Shown here in pieces: positions 27,236 through 34,462 of a stretch of 64,000 nucleotides of DNA. Position 1 is the first letter of the stretch; every line of letters begins with the position of its first letter. A program made the translations under genes and the position numbers. The notes beneath the pieces were generated by a model. That model had not been told where the DNA came from. It did no database searches and worked only from the letters and a program-made list of their open reading frames with translations. The DNA comes from Polynucleobacter sp. AM-25C3 (GTDB taxonomy: Bacteria > Pseudomonadota > Gammaproteobacteria > Burkholderiales > Burkholderiaceae). The stretch lies in the NCBI RefSeq assembly GCF_018882335.1, contig NZ_JACVOS010000005.1:124001-188000 (forward strand), in the 5' to 3' direction.

Positions 27236-27497
27236 TAAATTGACCATACCAAGCTTTACAAGTGAAAAAGAAGAGCGAATTTTTTGGGAAAAAAATGATG
27301 CTTCTGATTACTTTGATTTGTCAAAAGCTAAGCGGGTGACTATGCCCAATTTGAAGCTGACAACCGCTTCTATATCCTTGCGCTTATCTCAAAGCTTCCT
27401 AGAGGGCGTTAAGTTGCAGGCTAATAAGATGGATGTTCCGTACCAGTCTTTGATGAAGATTTGGCTGGCGGAAAAATTGGAAGAGGCGACAAAATAA
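27222..27497 (+). CDS. brnA: BrnA/CopG-family antitoxin, orphan
   Basis: 91 residues. The N-terminal half (FTSEKEERIFWEKNDASDYFDLSKAKRV) is the toxin-binding region of CopG/BrnA antitoxins. The C-terminal half is a ribbon-helix-helix (SISLRLSQSFLEGVKLQANKMDVPYQSLMKIWL). The gene looks intact although its toxin is reduced to a fragment. It ends 1 base before xerD and may now simply be read as part of the xerD unit. Confidence 0.8.
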   Translation: MKKPSKLTIPSFTSEKEERIFWEKNDASDYFDLSKAKRVTMPNLKLTTASISLRLSQSFLEGVKLQANKMDVPYQSLMKIWLAEKLEEATK

Positions 27498-27498
27498 C

Positions 27499-28398
27499 AT
27501 GCATCCCACAAGCCAAGAAGCCATCGAGCGCTTCTGTGATGCTTGTTGGTTGGAGGATGGGCTGGCACAAAATAGCTTGTCAGCCTATCGTCGAGATCTA
27601 TTGCTCTTGGCTCAGTGGCTTTACAAAGACTCTGGTACTGATCTTTACGGCGTTACCGAAAAAGATCTTACGGCTTATATTGCCCATCGTCGTGCAGATA
27701 AGGCTACTACCGCTAATCGACGTCTCACGGTATTTAAACGGTTTTACCGTCATGCTTTACGAATCAATTTAGTCAAGAGTGATCCCTGTATTGGTTTGCG
27801 TGCGGCAAAACAAGCTTTGCGCTTTCCAAAGACCTTGAGTGAAGATCAAGTAACTACTTTGCTCAATGCCCCCGATGTCGAGACCTCTTTGGGCTTGCGT
27901 GATCGCACCATGCTCGAATTGATGTATGCCAGCGGTTTGCGTGTCTCAGAAATCGTTTCACTAAAGACGGTAGCGCTGGGCTTAAATGAGGGCGTTGTCA
28001 GAATCGTCAACGGTAAGGGTGGCAAGGAGCGTTTAGTGCCATTTGGTGGCGAAGCAGGGCAGTGGTTAAGACGCTACTTAGCGGAGGCTAGAGCACCTTT
28101 ATTAGAGGGCAAAACTTCAGATGCGGTGTTTGTGGGCCGGCATACGGGAACAGGTCTGACTCGGCAGGCATTCTGGGCGCTGATTAAGCGCTATGCCACT
28201 ATCGCCAATATCCCTGTCGCTTTATCTCCCCATACCCTTCGCCATGCATTTGCAACCCATTTGCTCAATCATGGGGCGGATTTAAGGGTTGTGCAGCTGC
28301 TCTTGGGTCATGCTGACATATCCACTACTCAGATCTATACCCACGTGGCTAGAGAGCGTCTGAAGTCGATTCATCAGCAGCATCATCCTAGAGGCTGA
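27499..28398 (+). CDS. xerD: site-specific tyrosine recombinase XerD
   Basis: 299 residues. An N-terminal SAM-like core-binding domain (NSLSAYRRDL) precedes the catalytic domain with Arg in YASGLRVSEI, Lys in NGKGGKERLVP, His-x-x-Arg in PHTLRHAFATHLL, His in LGHADIS and Tyr in TQIYTHV. It resolves chromosome dimers at dif with XerC. The start follows brnA by one base. A diverged copy of its last 26 codons appears downstream at 29113. Confidence 0.94.
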   Translation: MHPTSQEAIERFCDACWLEDGLAQNSLSAYRRDLLLLAQWLYKDSGTDLYGVTEKDLTAYIAHRRADKATTANRRLTVFKRFYRHALRINLVKSDPCIGLRAAKQALRFPKTLSEDQVTTLLNAPDVETSLGLRDRTMLELMYASGLRVSEIVSLKTVALGLNEGVVRIVNGKGGKERLVPFGGEAGQWLRRYLAEARAPLLEGKTSDAVFVGRHTGTGLTRQAFWALIKRYATIANIPVALSPHTLRHAFATHLLNHGADLRVVQLLLGHADISTTQIYTHVARERLKSIHQQHHPRG

Positions 28399-28420
28399 GG
28401 TTTCTAAATGGTATCATTTT

Positions 28421-28430
28421 GTGATATCAC
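28421..28430. promoter_or_regulatory. palindrome upstream of hicA, probable HicB operator
   Basis: GTGATATCAC is a perfect 10-base palindrome ending 7 bases before the hicA ATG. GGTATCA (28410-28416) repeats part of the half-site just upstream. Position and symmetry fit binding by a ribbon-helix-helix HicB antitoxin. Confidence 0.4.
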
Positions 28431-28437
28431 TTAAGCG

Positions 28438-28704
28438 ATGAATAGCAGGCACCAGAAAACCCTCCAAGCAGTGTTTGCCAAACCCACTTCAGCAGCAATA
28501 GAGTGGAGAAAGACTGAATTATTGTTAGTGGCAGTCGGTAGTCAATGCGTTGAGGGTGAGGGTGAGGGCGACGGTTCAAGGGTAAGTTTTTTGATGAATA
28601 ATCATCGATTAGATTTACACAGGCCTCATCCTGGCAAAGAAGCAAAGAGGTATCATGTAAAAGATGTTCAAAGTTTTTTGGTTCTAATAGGAGTTAAGCC
28701 ATGA
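28438..28704 (+). CDS. hicA: HicA-family toxin
   Basis: 88 residues. NSRHQKTLQAVFA, the SAAIEWRKTELLLVAVG helix, GSRVSFLMNN and the DLHRPHPGKE His-containing motif match the HicA subfamily with an HRPHP box. Members cut mRNA. The stretch between Val and Ser-Arg-Val holds four Glu/Asp-Gly pairs encoded by a six-base tandem repeat, longer than usual at this loop. Toxin first, antitoxin overlapping by 4 bases, the normal hicAB order. Confidence 0.85.
   Translation: MNSRHQKTLQAVFAKPTSAAIEWRKTELLLVAVGSQCVEGEGEGDGSRVSFLMNNHRLDLHRPHPGKEAKRYHVKDVQSFLVLIGVKP
28552..28575 (+). repeat. four-unit GAGGGT-type tandem repeat inside hicA
   Basis: GAGGGT, GAGGGT, GAGGGC and GACGGT follow one another in frame and encode EGEGEGDG. 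Gain or loss of units would keep the frame, changing loop length rather than killing the toxin. Confidence 0.85.
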
Positions 28705-29027
28705 ACAAACCGCTAAGTTATAAAAATTATTCCGCCAATGTTGAGTTTGATGCCGATGACCGTATTTTTGTTGGCCACTTGACTGGCATTACGGACATCG
28801 TCTCTTTTCATGGCGAGTCTGTTTCAGAGCTAATTAAAGCCTTCGAATCAGCGGTTGATGGGTATATCACTATGTCTGAGATGCATGGTGTAAAGCCACA
28901 AAAACCATATTCTGGAAAGTTGCTGTTGCGCATTTCACCTGAAATTCATGCAAAAGTGGCGAGAGTTGCGCAGGCGTCTGGAAAAAGTATTAATGCTTGG
29001 GTCTCTGATGTGCTGCAGGCGGCGTGA
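28701..29027 (+). CDS. hicB: HicB-family antitoxin
   Basis: 108 residues. The HicB fold (YSANVEFDADDRIFVGHLTGITDIVSFHGESVSEL) is followed by a ribbon-helix-helix (GKLLLRISPEIHAKVARVAQASGKSINAWVSDVL). It overlaps hicA as ATGA. It neutralises the toxin and should repress the pair. Confidence 0.9.
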   Translation: MNKPLSYKNYSANVEFDADDRIFVGHLTGITDIVSFHGESVSELIKAFESAVDGYITMSEMHGVKPQKPYSGKLLLRISPEIHAKVARVAQASGKSINAWVSDVLQAA

Positions 29028-29112
29028 CTGAGTCTCATGCCTGTTACCCCTGCGCACTTCATAGGTAAGTAAGCGCGTAAGTCATTCTTAGCTCCAAGAC
29101 TCTGCTTGTGTT

Positions 29113-29190
29113 GCTACCCAGATTTATACCCATGAAGCTAGGGAAGGTCTTCAATTGATACTTCAGCAGCATCACCCTAGGAGCGCTTAA
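29113..29190 (+). pseudogene. diverged duplicate of the xerD 3' end
   Basis: The frame reads ATQIYTHEAREGLQLILQQ then HHPRSA and stops at TAA 29188. XerD at 28320-28398 ends TTQIYTHVARERLKSIHQQ then HHPRG. Base-level similarity is clear across the whole stretch. No start or upstream recombinase is present, although weak resemblance may reach back to about 29086. The two copies bracket hicAB. Confidence 0.75.
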
Positions 29191-29217
29191 CTGAGTATAT
29201 GAAGTGCTCCTGCAGAT

Positions 29218-29622
29218 CTAGGGCTTAACCCAGTTCTCTAGAGCTAGGTTTGAAACCCTTTTAAATTCTCGTAAATTATTCGTCACTAGAATGAGCCCCT
29301 GGCTAATTGCATGGGCGGCAATGTGAATATCGTTCTCACCAATAATTTCACCTTTTCTCTCTAACGTTGCTTTAATTTGACCGTAGTGTTGAGATGCCTT
29401 TGCATCATACGGAATGACTTCGAGATGGCTTATGAATTCTTCAATTGCTTCTAAATTCTGAGCAGCATTTGAATTCTTTTCTGCGCCATACATTAACTCG
29501 GATAGGGTGATGCTAGAAATTGCCATTCGACTTGCATTTGTATTGAATATTTTCAACACTTCAATTGGCCTACGTTTAAGTACATAAATCACAATATTGG
29601 TATCGAGTAAATACTTGAGCAT
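29218..29622 (-). CDS. vapC: VapC-type PIN-domain ribonuclease toxin
   Basis: 134 residues. PIN acidic residues are visible: Asp7 in LLDTNIVIY, Glu in ITLSELMYG and Asp in GENDIHIAAHAI; the closing LVTNNLREF segment is typical. VapC enzymes cut tRNA or rRNA using Mg2+. It starts inside the antitoxin stop region (1-base overlap), antitoxin first. Confidence 0.92.
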   Translation of the reverse strand: MLKYLLDTNIVIYVLKRRPIEVLKIFNTNASRMAISSITLSELMYGAEKNSNAAQNLEAIEEFISHLEVIPYDAKASQHYGQIKATLERKGEIIGENDIHIAAHAISQGLILVTNNLREFKRVSNLALENWVKP

Positions 29623-29861
29623 TACAGACTTTCTCGCTCTGCAGGTTTTTGCTCTCCACGCTGGTTCATAAAGTCGTCAGATATGGATGGCCCGCTTAGA
29701 AAAAAGTTATCCCAGGTATTTTCAAGGGGCGTAATAATGCGTTCACGACCACGAATGCGGACAATGACTTTCTTCACTTCATCGGGTAAGCGGGCTTGGG
29801 CAGGCAATCTAACAGCTTGACTGCGATTATTGGTAAACACTGTCGTAATGGTGATTGACAT
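29622..29861 (-). CDS. vapB: VapB-type antitoxin (AbrB/SpoVT fold)
   Basis: 79 residues from ATG 29861 (MSITITTVFTNNRSQAVRLP), which has the RBS AAAGGAT in front; a longer in-frame start at 29903 lacks support. The swapped-hairpin DNA-binding segment FTNNRSQAVRLPAQARLPD is typical, followed by an acidic toxin-binding tail. Confidence 0.88.
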   Translation of the reverse strand: MSITITTVFTNNRSQAVRLPAQARLPDEVKKVIVRIRGRERIITPLENTWDNFFLSGPSISDDFMNQRGEQKPAERESL

Positions 29862-29874
29862 GGCATATCCTTTT

Positions 29875-29895
29875 GTATATAGCAGTAGTATATAG
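29875..29895 (-). promoter_or_regulatory. direct repeats upstream of vapBC
   Basis: GTATATAG occurs at 29875-29882 and again at 29888-29895, a 13-base period, just upstream of the vapB RBS. The repeats are A+T-rich and could contain the -10. Probable autoregulatory site of VapB. Confidence 0.4.
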
Positions 29896-29950
29896 TATTT
29901 CAAGCAAGGCTAGTATGCCAAAAAACATTCCCAAGAGAAGTGTTTAAGAT

Positions 29951-30625
29951 ATGAACATGACTTTCACTTTAGACCTGCTATTAATACCCATTGCCTACCT
30001 CATAGGCTCGATCTCATTCGCGGTGGTGGTGAGCAAATGCATGCGTTTGCCCGATCCCCATTCTTATGGTTCTGGTAATCCTGGCGCCACTAATGTCCTG
30101 AGGACGGGCAATAAGCTGGCCGCAGTGCTGACTTTGGTTGGCGATGCGCTGAAGGGATACTTAGCTGTGATGTTGGCTAGAGTTCTATTGGGTGATGAGT
30201 CCCTAACATCTACTTTGGGATCCTGGGTTTTATGCGGCGTGGTGATTGCGGTTTTCTTGGGCCACTTGTTTCCAGTATTTCATGGCTTTAAGGGTGGTAA
30301 AGGGGTTGCTACCGCCTGCGGCATCTTGTTTGGCATCAATTGGATCTTAGGTGCAGCTACTTTGGCTACTTGGATCATCGTGGCGATGTTTATACGCTAC
30401 TCCTCTCTTGCTGCTTTGGCCGCTGCCGTGTTTGGTCCTGTTTACTTTGTGTTTTTGTTTGGCTTTCAGCCAATGGGCATTGCACTTTTAGTAGTTTGCT
30501 TCTTACTCATCTGGCGGCATCGTAGCAATATTCAAAAATTACTGAATGGCACGGAGTCACGCATTGGCTCTAAAAAAGATAAAGCACAAGCTCAGGTTGA
30601 TACAAACACTCAAGGTCAATCATGA
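29951..30625 (+). CDS. plsY: acyl-phosphate:glycerol-3-phosphate acyltransferase PlsY
   Basis: 224 residues, about five membrane helices. The three PlsY motifs are visible: [33 protein letters not shown] and a later loop. It makes lysophosphatidate at the inner membrane, the first step of phospholipid synthesis. The C-terminal tail ([17 protein letters not shown]) is longer and polar. Overlaps the next gene as ATGA. Confidence 0.94.
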   Translation: MNMTFTLDLLLIPIAYLIGSISFAVVVSKCMRLPDPHSYGSGNPGATNVLRTGNKLAAVLTLVGDALKGYLAVMLARVLLGDESLTSTLGSWVLCGVVIAVFLGHLFPVFHGFKGGKGVATACGILFGINWILGAATLATWIIVAMFIRYSSLAALAAAVFGPVYFVFLFGFQPMGIALLVVCFLLIWRHRSNIQKLLNGTESRIGSKKDKAQAQVDTNTQGQS

Positions 30626-30999
30626 CCATTGCTTTTGCTTGCGTGCTGTTCATGGGCTTATTGCCCTATGTAGCTGCAGGTATCGCTAAAAAAGGTTTTG
30701 AGGCTTATGACAATGGCGCACCGCGTCAGTGGCTGGCAAAGCAAACCGGTTTTCGGGCGCGTGCTAATGCGGCTCAAGCCAATCTCTTTGAATCCCTCCC
30801 GCTATTTTTTGCGGCAGTAATCATCGCGCACATAGGGAATGCACCTCAGCTTAGAGTAGATTTACTCGCTCTTGGCTTTGTAGTGGCACGCATCGCTTAC
30901 CTCATTTGTTATGTTGCTAACTGGTCTACGGCAAGATCGATTGTTTGGTTGATTGGTATTGTTTGTGTGGTGACCATCTTCTTTCAGATATCCATCTGA
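30622..30999 (+). CDS. MAPEG-family membrane protein
   Basis: 125 residues, four hydrophobic helices, with the MAPEG segment [23 protein letters not shown]. The family includes microsomal glutathione transferases and eicosanoid enzymes; the bacterial substrate is unknown. Coupled to plsY through a 4-base overlap. Confidence 0.85.
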   Translation: MTIAFACVLFMGLLPYVAAGIAKKGFEAYDNGAPRQWLAKQTGFRARANAAQANLFESLPLFFAAVIIAHIGNAPQLRVDLLALGFVVARIAYLICYVANWSTARSIVWLIGIVCVVTIFFQISI

Positions 31000-31056
31000 A
31001 AACTGTAAATAAAAGCTAAAAAAGTAATTTAGAAACTCACGAGACGCAATTGATCT

Positions 31057-31860
31057 ATGGCCACTAAAAAAATTCCTGCTAAGACCCCCACAAAGAAATT
31101 GCTAGCAACAAAGCAAGTATTGAAAAAGACGGCAGTAGCTAAGAAGGCACCTGCTAAAAAAGTGACTAGCGTAAAAAGTGATGCTGGCACCCCTTTGTCC
31201 GTGGTCATCCGTCGCCGTATCGAGGCTCAAAAAGCACGCTTTCATGCGAATGACAATATTTCCAGGTTTATTCAGCCAGGAGAATTAGAGGGCTTAGTAG
31301 ATGAAGTCGCTGAAAAGATGCAGGCAGTATTAGAGAGTTTGGTGATCGATACAGAAGGTGATCACAACACTCAAAATACCAGTCGTCGTGTTGCCAAGAT
31401 GTTTGTGAAAGAAGTCTTTAATGGCCGCTATGTAGAGCAGCCAACCTTAACCAAGTTCCCAAACATTAGCCGCTTGAATGAGTTGATGATCATCGGCCCG
31501 ATCACTGTTCGTAGTGCTTGCTCACATCACCTTTGCCCCATCATGGGCCGCATTTGGATTGGGGTATTGCCGAGCAAAGAGTCCGCACTGATTGGATTAT
31601 CAAAGTACTCCCGTTTAACGGAGTGGGTCATGTGTAGGCCGCAAATCCAGGAGGAGGCAGTAGTGGAATTGGCCGATATGCTTGAGAAGAAAATTAAGCC
31701 AATTGGTGTGGCGATCGTGATGGATGCAGATCACTTCTGCATGCAGTGGCGTGGCGTGAAAGATCGTGATTCAAAGATGGTCAATAGCGTGATGCGTGGC
31801 GCTTTCCTTAAAGACTCTAACTTGCGTAGAGAGTTTTTATCTCTTCTTGATAAGAGGTAG
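31057..31860 (+). CDS. folE: GTP cyclohydrolase I with a lysine/alanine-rich N-terminal tail
   Basis: 267 residues. The catalytic part (about 55-267) has the zinc ligands in ACSHHLCPIMG and in DADHFCMQWRG, plus GLSKYSRLTEWVM. It converts GTP to dihydroneopterin triphosphate for folate and pterins. Residues 1-45 are unusual, built of Lys, Ala, Pro and Thr (KKIPAKTPTKK, KKTAVAKKAPAKK), resembling histone H1-like tails and absent from standard FolE. The core sequence differs from E. coli FolE around the Cys-His-His site. Confidence 0.88.
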   Translation: MATKKIPAKTPTKKLLATKQVLKKTAVAKKAPAKKVTSVKSDAGTPLSVVIRRRIEAQKARFHANDNISRFIQPGELEGLVDEVAEKMQAVLESLVIDTEGDHNTQNTSRRVAKMFVKEVFNGRYVEQPTLTKFPNISRLNELMIIGPITVRSACSHHLCPIMGRIWIGVLPSKESALIGLSKYSRLTEWVMCRPQIQEEAVVELADMLEKKIKPIGVAIVMDADHFCMQWRGVKDRDSKMVNSVMRGAFLKDSNLRREFLSLLDKR

Positions 31861-31870
31861 GGGCATAGGC

Positions 31871-32104
31871 ATGGCATTCCCTAAGCTACTGAGAGCTTTA
31901 CTCGGGACCACCATCGGACTTTTGGTGGGGATGTTCCTATGGGGATGCTCTTTATATCCCGATGTGAACAGCGACCCCGCTAAAAACAACAAGGCAGCCT
32001 TTCGTCAAGATGCTATAGATTGCGCCCAGTCCTATCCAGAAGCTGGGTCAGGCGCCCATATCAAGCAACGCATTTCTTGTATGAATCTAAAGGGCTGGCA
32101 TTAG
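31871..32104 (+). CDS. small lipoprotein of unknown function
   Basis: 77 residues from ATG 31871. A hydrophobic signal ends at the lipobox LWGC (Cys26); the mature part (YPDVNSDPAKNNKAAFRQD, then CAQSYPEAGSGAHIKQRISC) carries two Cys that could pair. I do not recognise a family. It follows folE by 10 bases and is probably co-transcribed. Confidence 0.7.
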   Translation: MAFPKLLRALLGTTIGLLVGMFLWGCSLYPDVNSDPAKNNKAAFRQDAIDCAQSYPEAGSGAHIKQRISCMNLKGWH

Positions 32105-32123
32105 TTCTGCGCGGCAAATTCAA

Positions 32124-32143
32124 TTTGAGAATAGTTCTCAATA
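32124..32143. promoter_or_regulatory. Fur-box-like inverted repeat upstream of the HiPIP gene
   Basis: TTGAGAA-TAG-TTCTCAA (32125-32141) is a perfect 7-base inverted repeat. As a 7-1-7 motif, TGAGAAT-A-GTTCTCA matches 11 of 14 positions of the Fur pattern TGATAAT-N-ATTATCA. It lies 112 bases upstream of an iron-sulfur protein gene. It could also be a weak hairpin after the preceding lipoprotein gene. Confidence 0.4.
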
Positions 32144-32252
32144 AAATATTCAAATAAATCAACTACTTAGATTCCCTATAGCTGAGTAAACTCTTCTGTT
32201 CTATGATCCATTGAGTTACATATTTTGTTGTCTTTCACTCTCTGGAGAACGT

Positions 32253-32561
32253 ATGAAAAATAGTCGTCGCCAATTTATGATTTTGTCCGCTGCTGGTGCT
32301 TGTACATTGGCTTTGAACGGTAAAGTTCAAGCCCAAGCCATGGTTGCTGAAACCGATCCACAAGCTGCTGCATTGGGTTACAAAGCTGATGCTTCAAAAG
32401 TAGATAAAGCAAAGTTTGCAAAGTATGCTGCTGGTCAAAAGTGCGATAACTGTGCTTTGTACCAAGGTAAAGCTGGCTCTGCTGCTGGTGGTTGCTCACT
32501 ATTTGCAGGCAAGCAAGTAGCTGGCGCAGGCTGGTGTTCTGCTTACGCTAAGAAGGCTTAA
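32253..32561 (+). CDS. high-potential iron-sulfur protein (HiPIP)
   Basis: 102 residues from ATG 32253 with the RBS GGAG 7 bases upstream. A Tat signal (SRRQFM, hydrophobic stretch, VQA cut site) exports the folded protein. Four cysteines (64, 67, 81, 95) in the C-x2-C...C...C spacing bind a [4Fe-4S] cluster, with the usual WCSAY near the end. HiPIPs carry electrons in the periplasm. Single gene between a Fur-like site and a terminator. Confidence 0.93.
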   Translation: MKNSRRQFMILSAAGACTLALNGKVQAQAMVAETDPQAAALGYKADASKVDKAKFAKYAAGQKCDNCALYQGKAGSAAGGCSLFAGKQVAGAGWCSAYAKKA

Positions 32562-32603
32562 TGGCTAAGAAGTTAAATTGCCTCTATTGATGGCAATTAG
32601 TAC

Positions 32604-32633
32604 AAATGGCACCCTAGGGTGCCATTTTATTTT
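32604..32633 (+). terminator. Rho-independent terminator after the HiPIP gene
   Basis: AAATGGCACCC and GGGTGCCATTT pair perfectly around TA, followed by TATTTT. It separates the backbone from the polysaccharide cluster. Confidence 0.88.
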
Positions 32634-32932
32634 CTAAATCAGCTTTAGTGCGCTCCTAAGATTGAGCTTAGCGCTTGCTATACTAATAGTCTAAATTAAT
32701 TCTTTAAAAACAGTAACTTGAAATGAATTTCGCGCATTTATCACTACCGAAGTGATGCAATTCTGGAGGCCATAGGTGTGGTCTTTTTCGCCATTTCTCT
32801 TTTTAGAGCTTGGGAGCGCTCCTCAATGAAGTTATGGGGCTATGTAAACTCCAATAAAGCCAAATTGCGATAATAAAGCCTATAAAATCATGACTTATTT
32901 ACAAAAAACATAAAGGCTTTGTACATTTGCCC
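32634..32932 (+). promoter_or_regulatory. leader region of the polysaccharide cluster
   Basis: About 300 bases with no gene. TATACT (32679-32684) is a plausible -10 with a poor -35. A small hairpin (ATCACT...AGTGAT) and the palindrome GGAGCGCTCC follow, so the leader RNA may be long and structured. I see no ops/JUMPstart element (GGCGGTAG). Confidence 0.35.
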
Positions 32933-34462
32933 ATGACCAACACAAGTTCCGCCAATCCAGCAACTCAAGTTTTGCCGGTCATCCTTTGTGGTGGGTCAGG
33001 AACCCGTCTTTGGCCCTTGTCTCGTTCAGGCTTCCCAAAGCAGTTTTTGGTGCTGTCGGGTGACGATTCAACAAAAAGTCTCTTTCAGCAGGCGGTAGAG
33101 CGATTAAATGCTTTGGGAGCTGGAAATTCACAGTCTTCAAATATGGCTATTGGTCAAACACTGATTGTCACTAATGAAGAGCATCGCTTTCTGGTGCTTG
33201 ATCAGTTACGTGAATTACCCCATATACAAGCAACCTTATTGTTAGAGCCAACTGGTCGCAATACTGCTCCAGCGCTGACCTTGGCTGCGCTGTATGCAAG
33301 CGAGAAAAATGCATCTGATCCGATTTTGGTAATTACGCCTGCCGATCAAACTATCCAAAATGGTCCCGCCTTTACTAAGGCACTGCAAGACTGTATCAAT
33401 GTTGTCGTATCTGATGAGACCAAGAAAACGATTGCCATCTTAGGCATTACGCCAACTGCGCCAGAAACCGGTTATGGCTATATTAAGAAGGGTGGCGCTC
33501 AAGGTGTCCATGGTGAGTTTGCCGTGGAGCAATTTGCAGAAAAGCCGGATGCAAAAACTGCACAATCTTATTTAGAGAATGGCCATTATTTCTGGAATAG
33601 CGGTATGTTTGTTTTGCGTGCCAGCACTTGGCTTGCCGCATTGAAAGAATTTCGTCCCGACATTTTGGGTGCTACAGAAACTGCTTGGGTCGCAAGAACT
33701 TCTGATCAATCGGGCGATACCGAGTTTGTGCGCCCAGATAAAGAGATCTTCAAGTCGATTCCGAGCGAGTCCATTGACTATGCGGTAATAGAAAAATGCC
33801 CTGGATCTAATGGATTATTCACCATTAAGATGGTTGAGCTCGATGCTGGCTGGAATGATTTAGGTGCTTGGGATGCGGTGTGGCAAGTGGGTAAAAAAGA
33901 TGACAAGGGCAATGTCACTAGTGGCGATACCTTGTTAAGTAATACCAACAATTCCTTAGTGCATGCTAGCAGTCGCTTAGTGGGTACCGTAGGTATTGAT
34001 AACTTGGTCATTATTGAGACTGCGGATGCAGTATTGGTGGCCGATCGCGCTAATAGTCAAGATGTTAAAAATATTGTCATTCAGTTAGAGCAACAGCAGC
34101 GTGAAGAGAAGAACTTGCATCGTAAGGTCGCAAGACCTTGGGGCTGGTATGACAGCGTGGATGAAGGCGAACGTTTTAAAGTCAAACGTATTCAGGTAAA
34201 GCCTGGAGCAAGCCTCTCATTGCAAATGCATCACCATCGCGCTGAGCATTGGATTGTGGTCAAAGGTACCGCAGAGATTACCAATGGTGACAAGGTCATC
34301 ATGCTCACTGAAAATCAAAGTACTTACATTCCTCAGGGGCAAACCCATCGTTTGGCTAATCCTGGCAAAACTGCTTTAGAGATTATTGAGGTGCAATCGG
34401 GTGGCTATCTTGGTGAAGACGATATTGTGAGATTTGAAGATACTTATGGGCGCTCGAAGTAA
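32933..34462 (+). CDS. manC: mannose-1-phosphate guanylyltransferase / mannose-6-phosphate isomerase
   Basis: 509 residues from ATG 32933 (an in-frame TTG lies 2 codons upstream). The transferase domain has LCGGSGTRLWPLSRSGFPKQF near the start and FVEKP-like QFAEKPDA. The C-terminal cupin-type isomerase domain has RPWGWYDSVDEGERFKVKRI and the HHHRAEHWIVV metal site. Makes GDP-mannose, the substrate for the dehydratases that follow. No phosphomannomutase (manB) is in the window. Confidence 0.94.
   Translation: MTNTSSANPATQVLPVILCGGSGTRLWPLSRSGFPKQFLVLSGDDSTKSLFQQAVERLNALGAGNSQSSNMAIGQTLIVTNEEHRFLVLDQLRELPHIQATLLLEPTGRNTAPALTLAALYASEKNASDPILVITPADQTIQNGPAFTKALQDCINVVVSDETKKTIAILGITPTAPETGYGYIKKGGAQGVHGEFAVEQFAEKPDAKTAQSYLENGHYFWNSGMFVLRASTWLAALKEFRPDILGATETAWVARTSDQSGDTEFVRPDKEIFKSIPSESIDYAVIEKCPGSNGLFTIKMVELDAGWNDLGAWDAVWQVGKKDDKGNVTSGDTLLSNTNNSLVHASSRLVGTVGIDNLVIIETADAVLVADRANSQDVKNIVIQLEQQQREEKNLHRKVARPWGWYDSVDEGERFKVKRIQVKPGASLSLQMHHHRAEHWIVVKGTAEITNGDKVIMLTENQSTYIPQGQTHRLANPGKTALEIIEVQSGGYLGEDDIVRFEDTYGRSK

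Noticed and set aside
27461..27772. 103-residue frame overlapping brnA and xerD
   Set aside because: Out of frame with the clearly coding xerD N-terminus and without its own family features.
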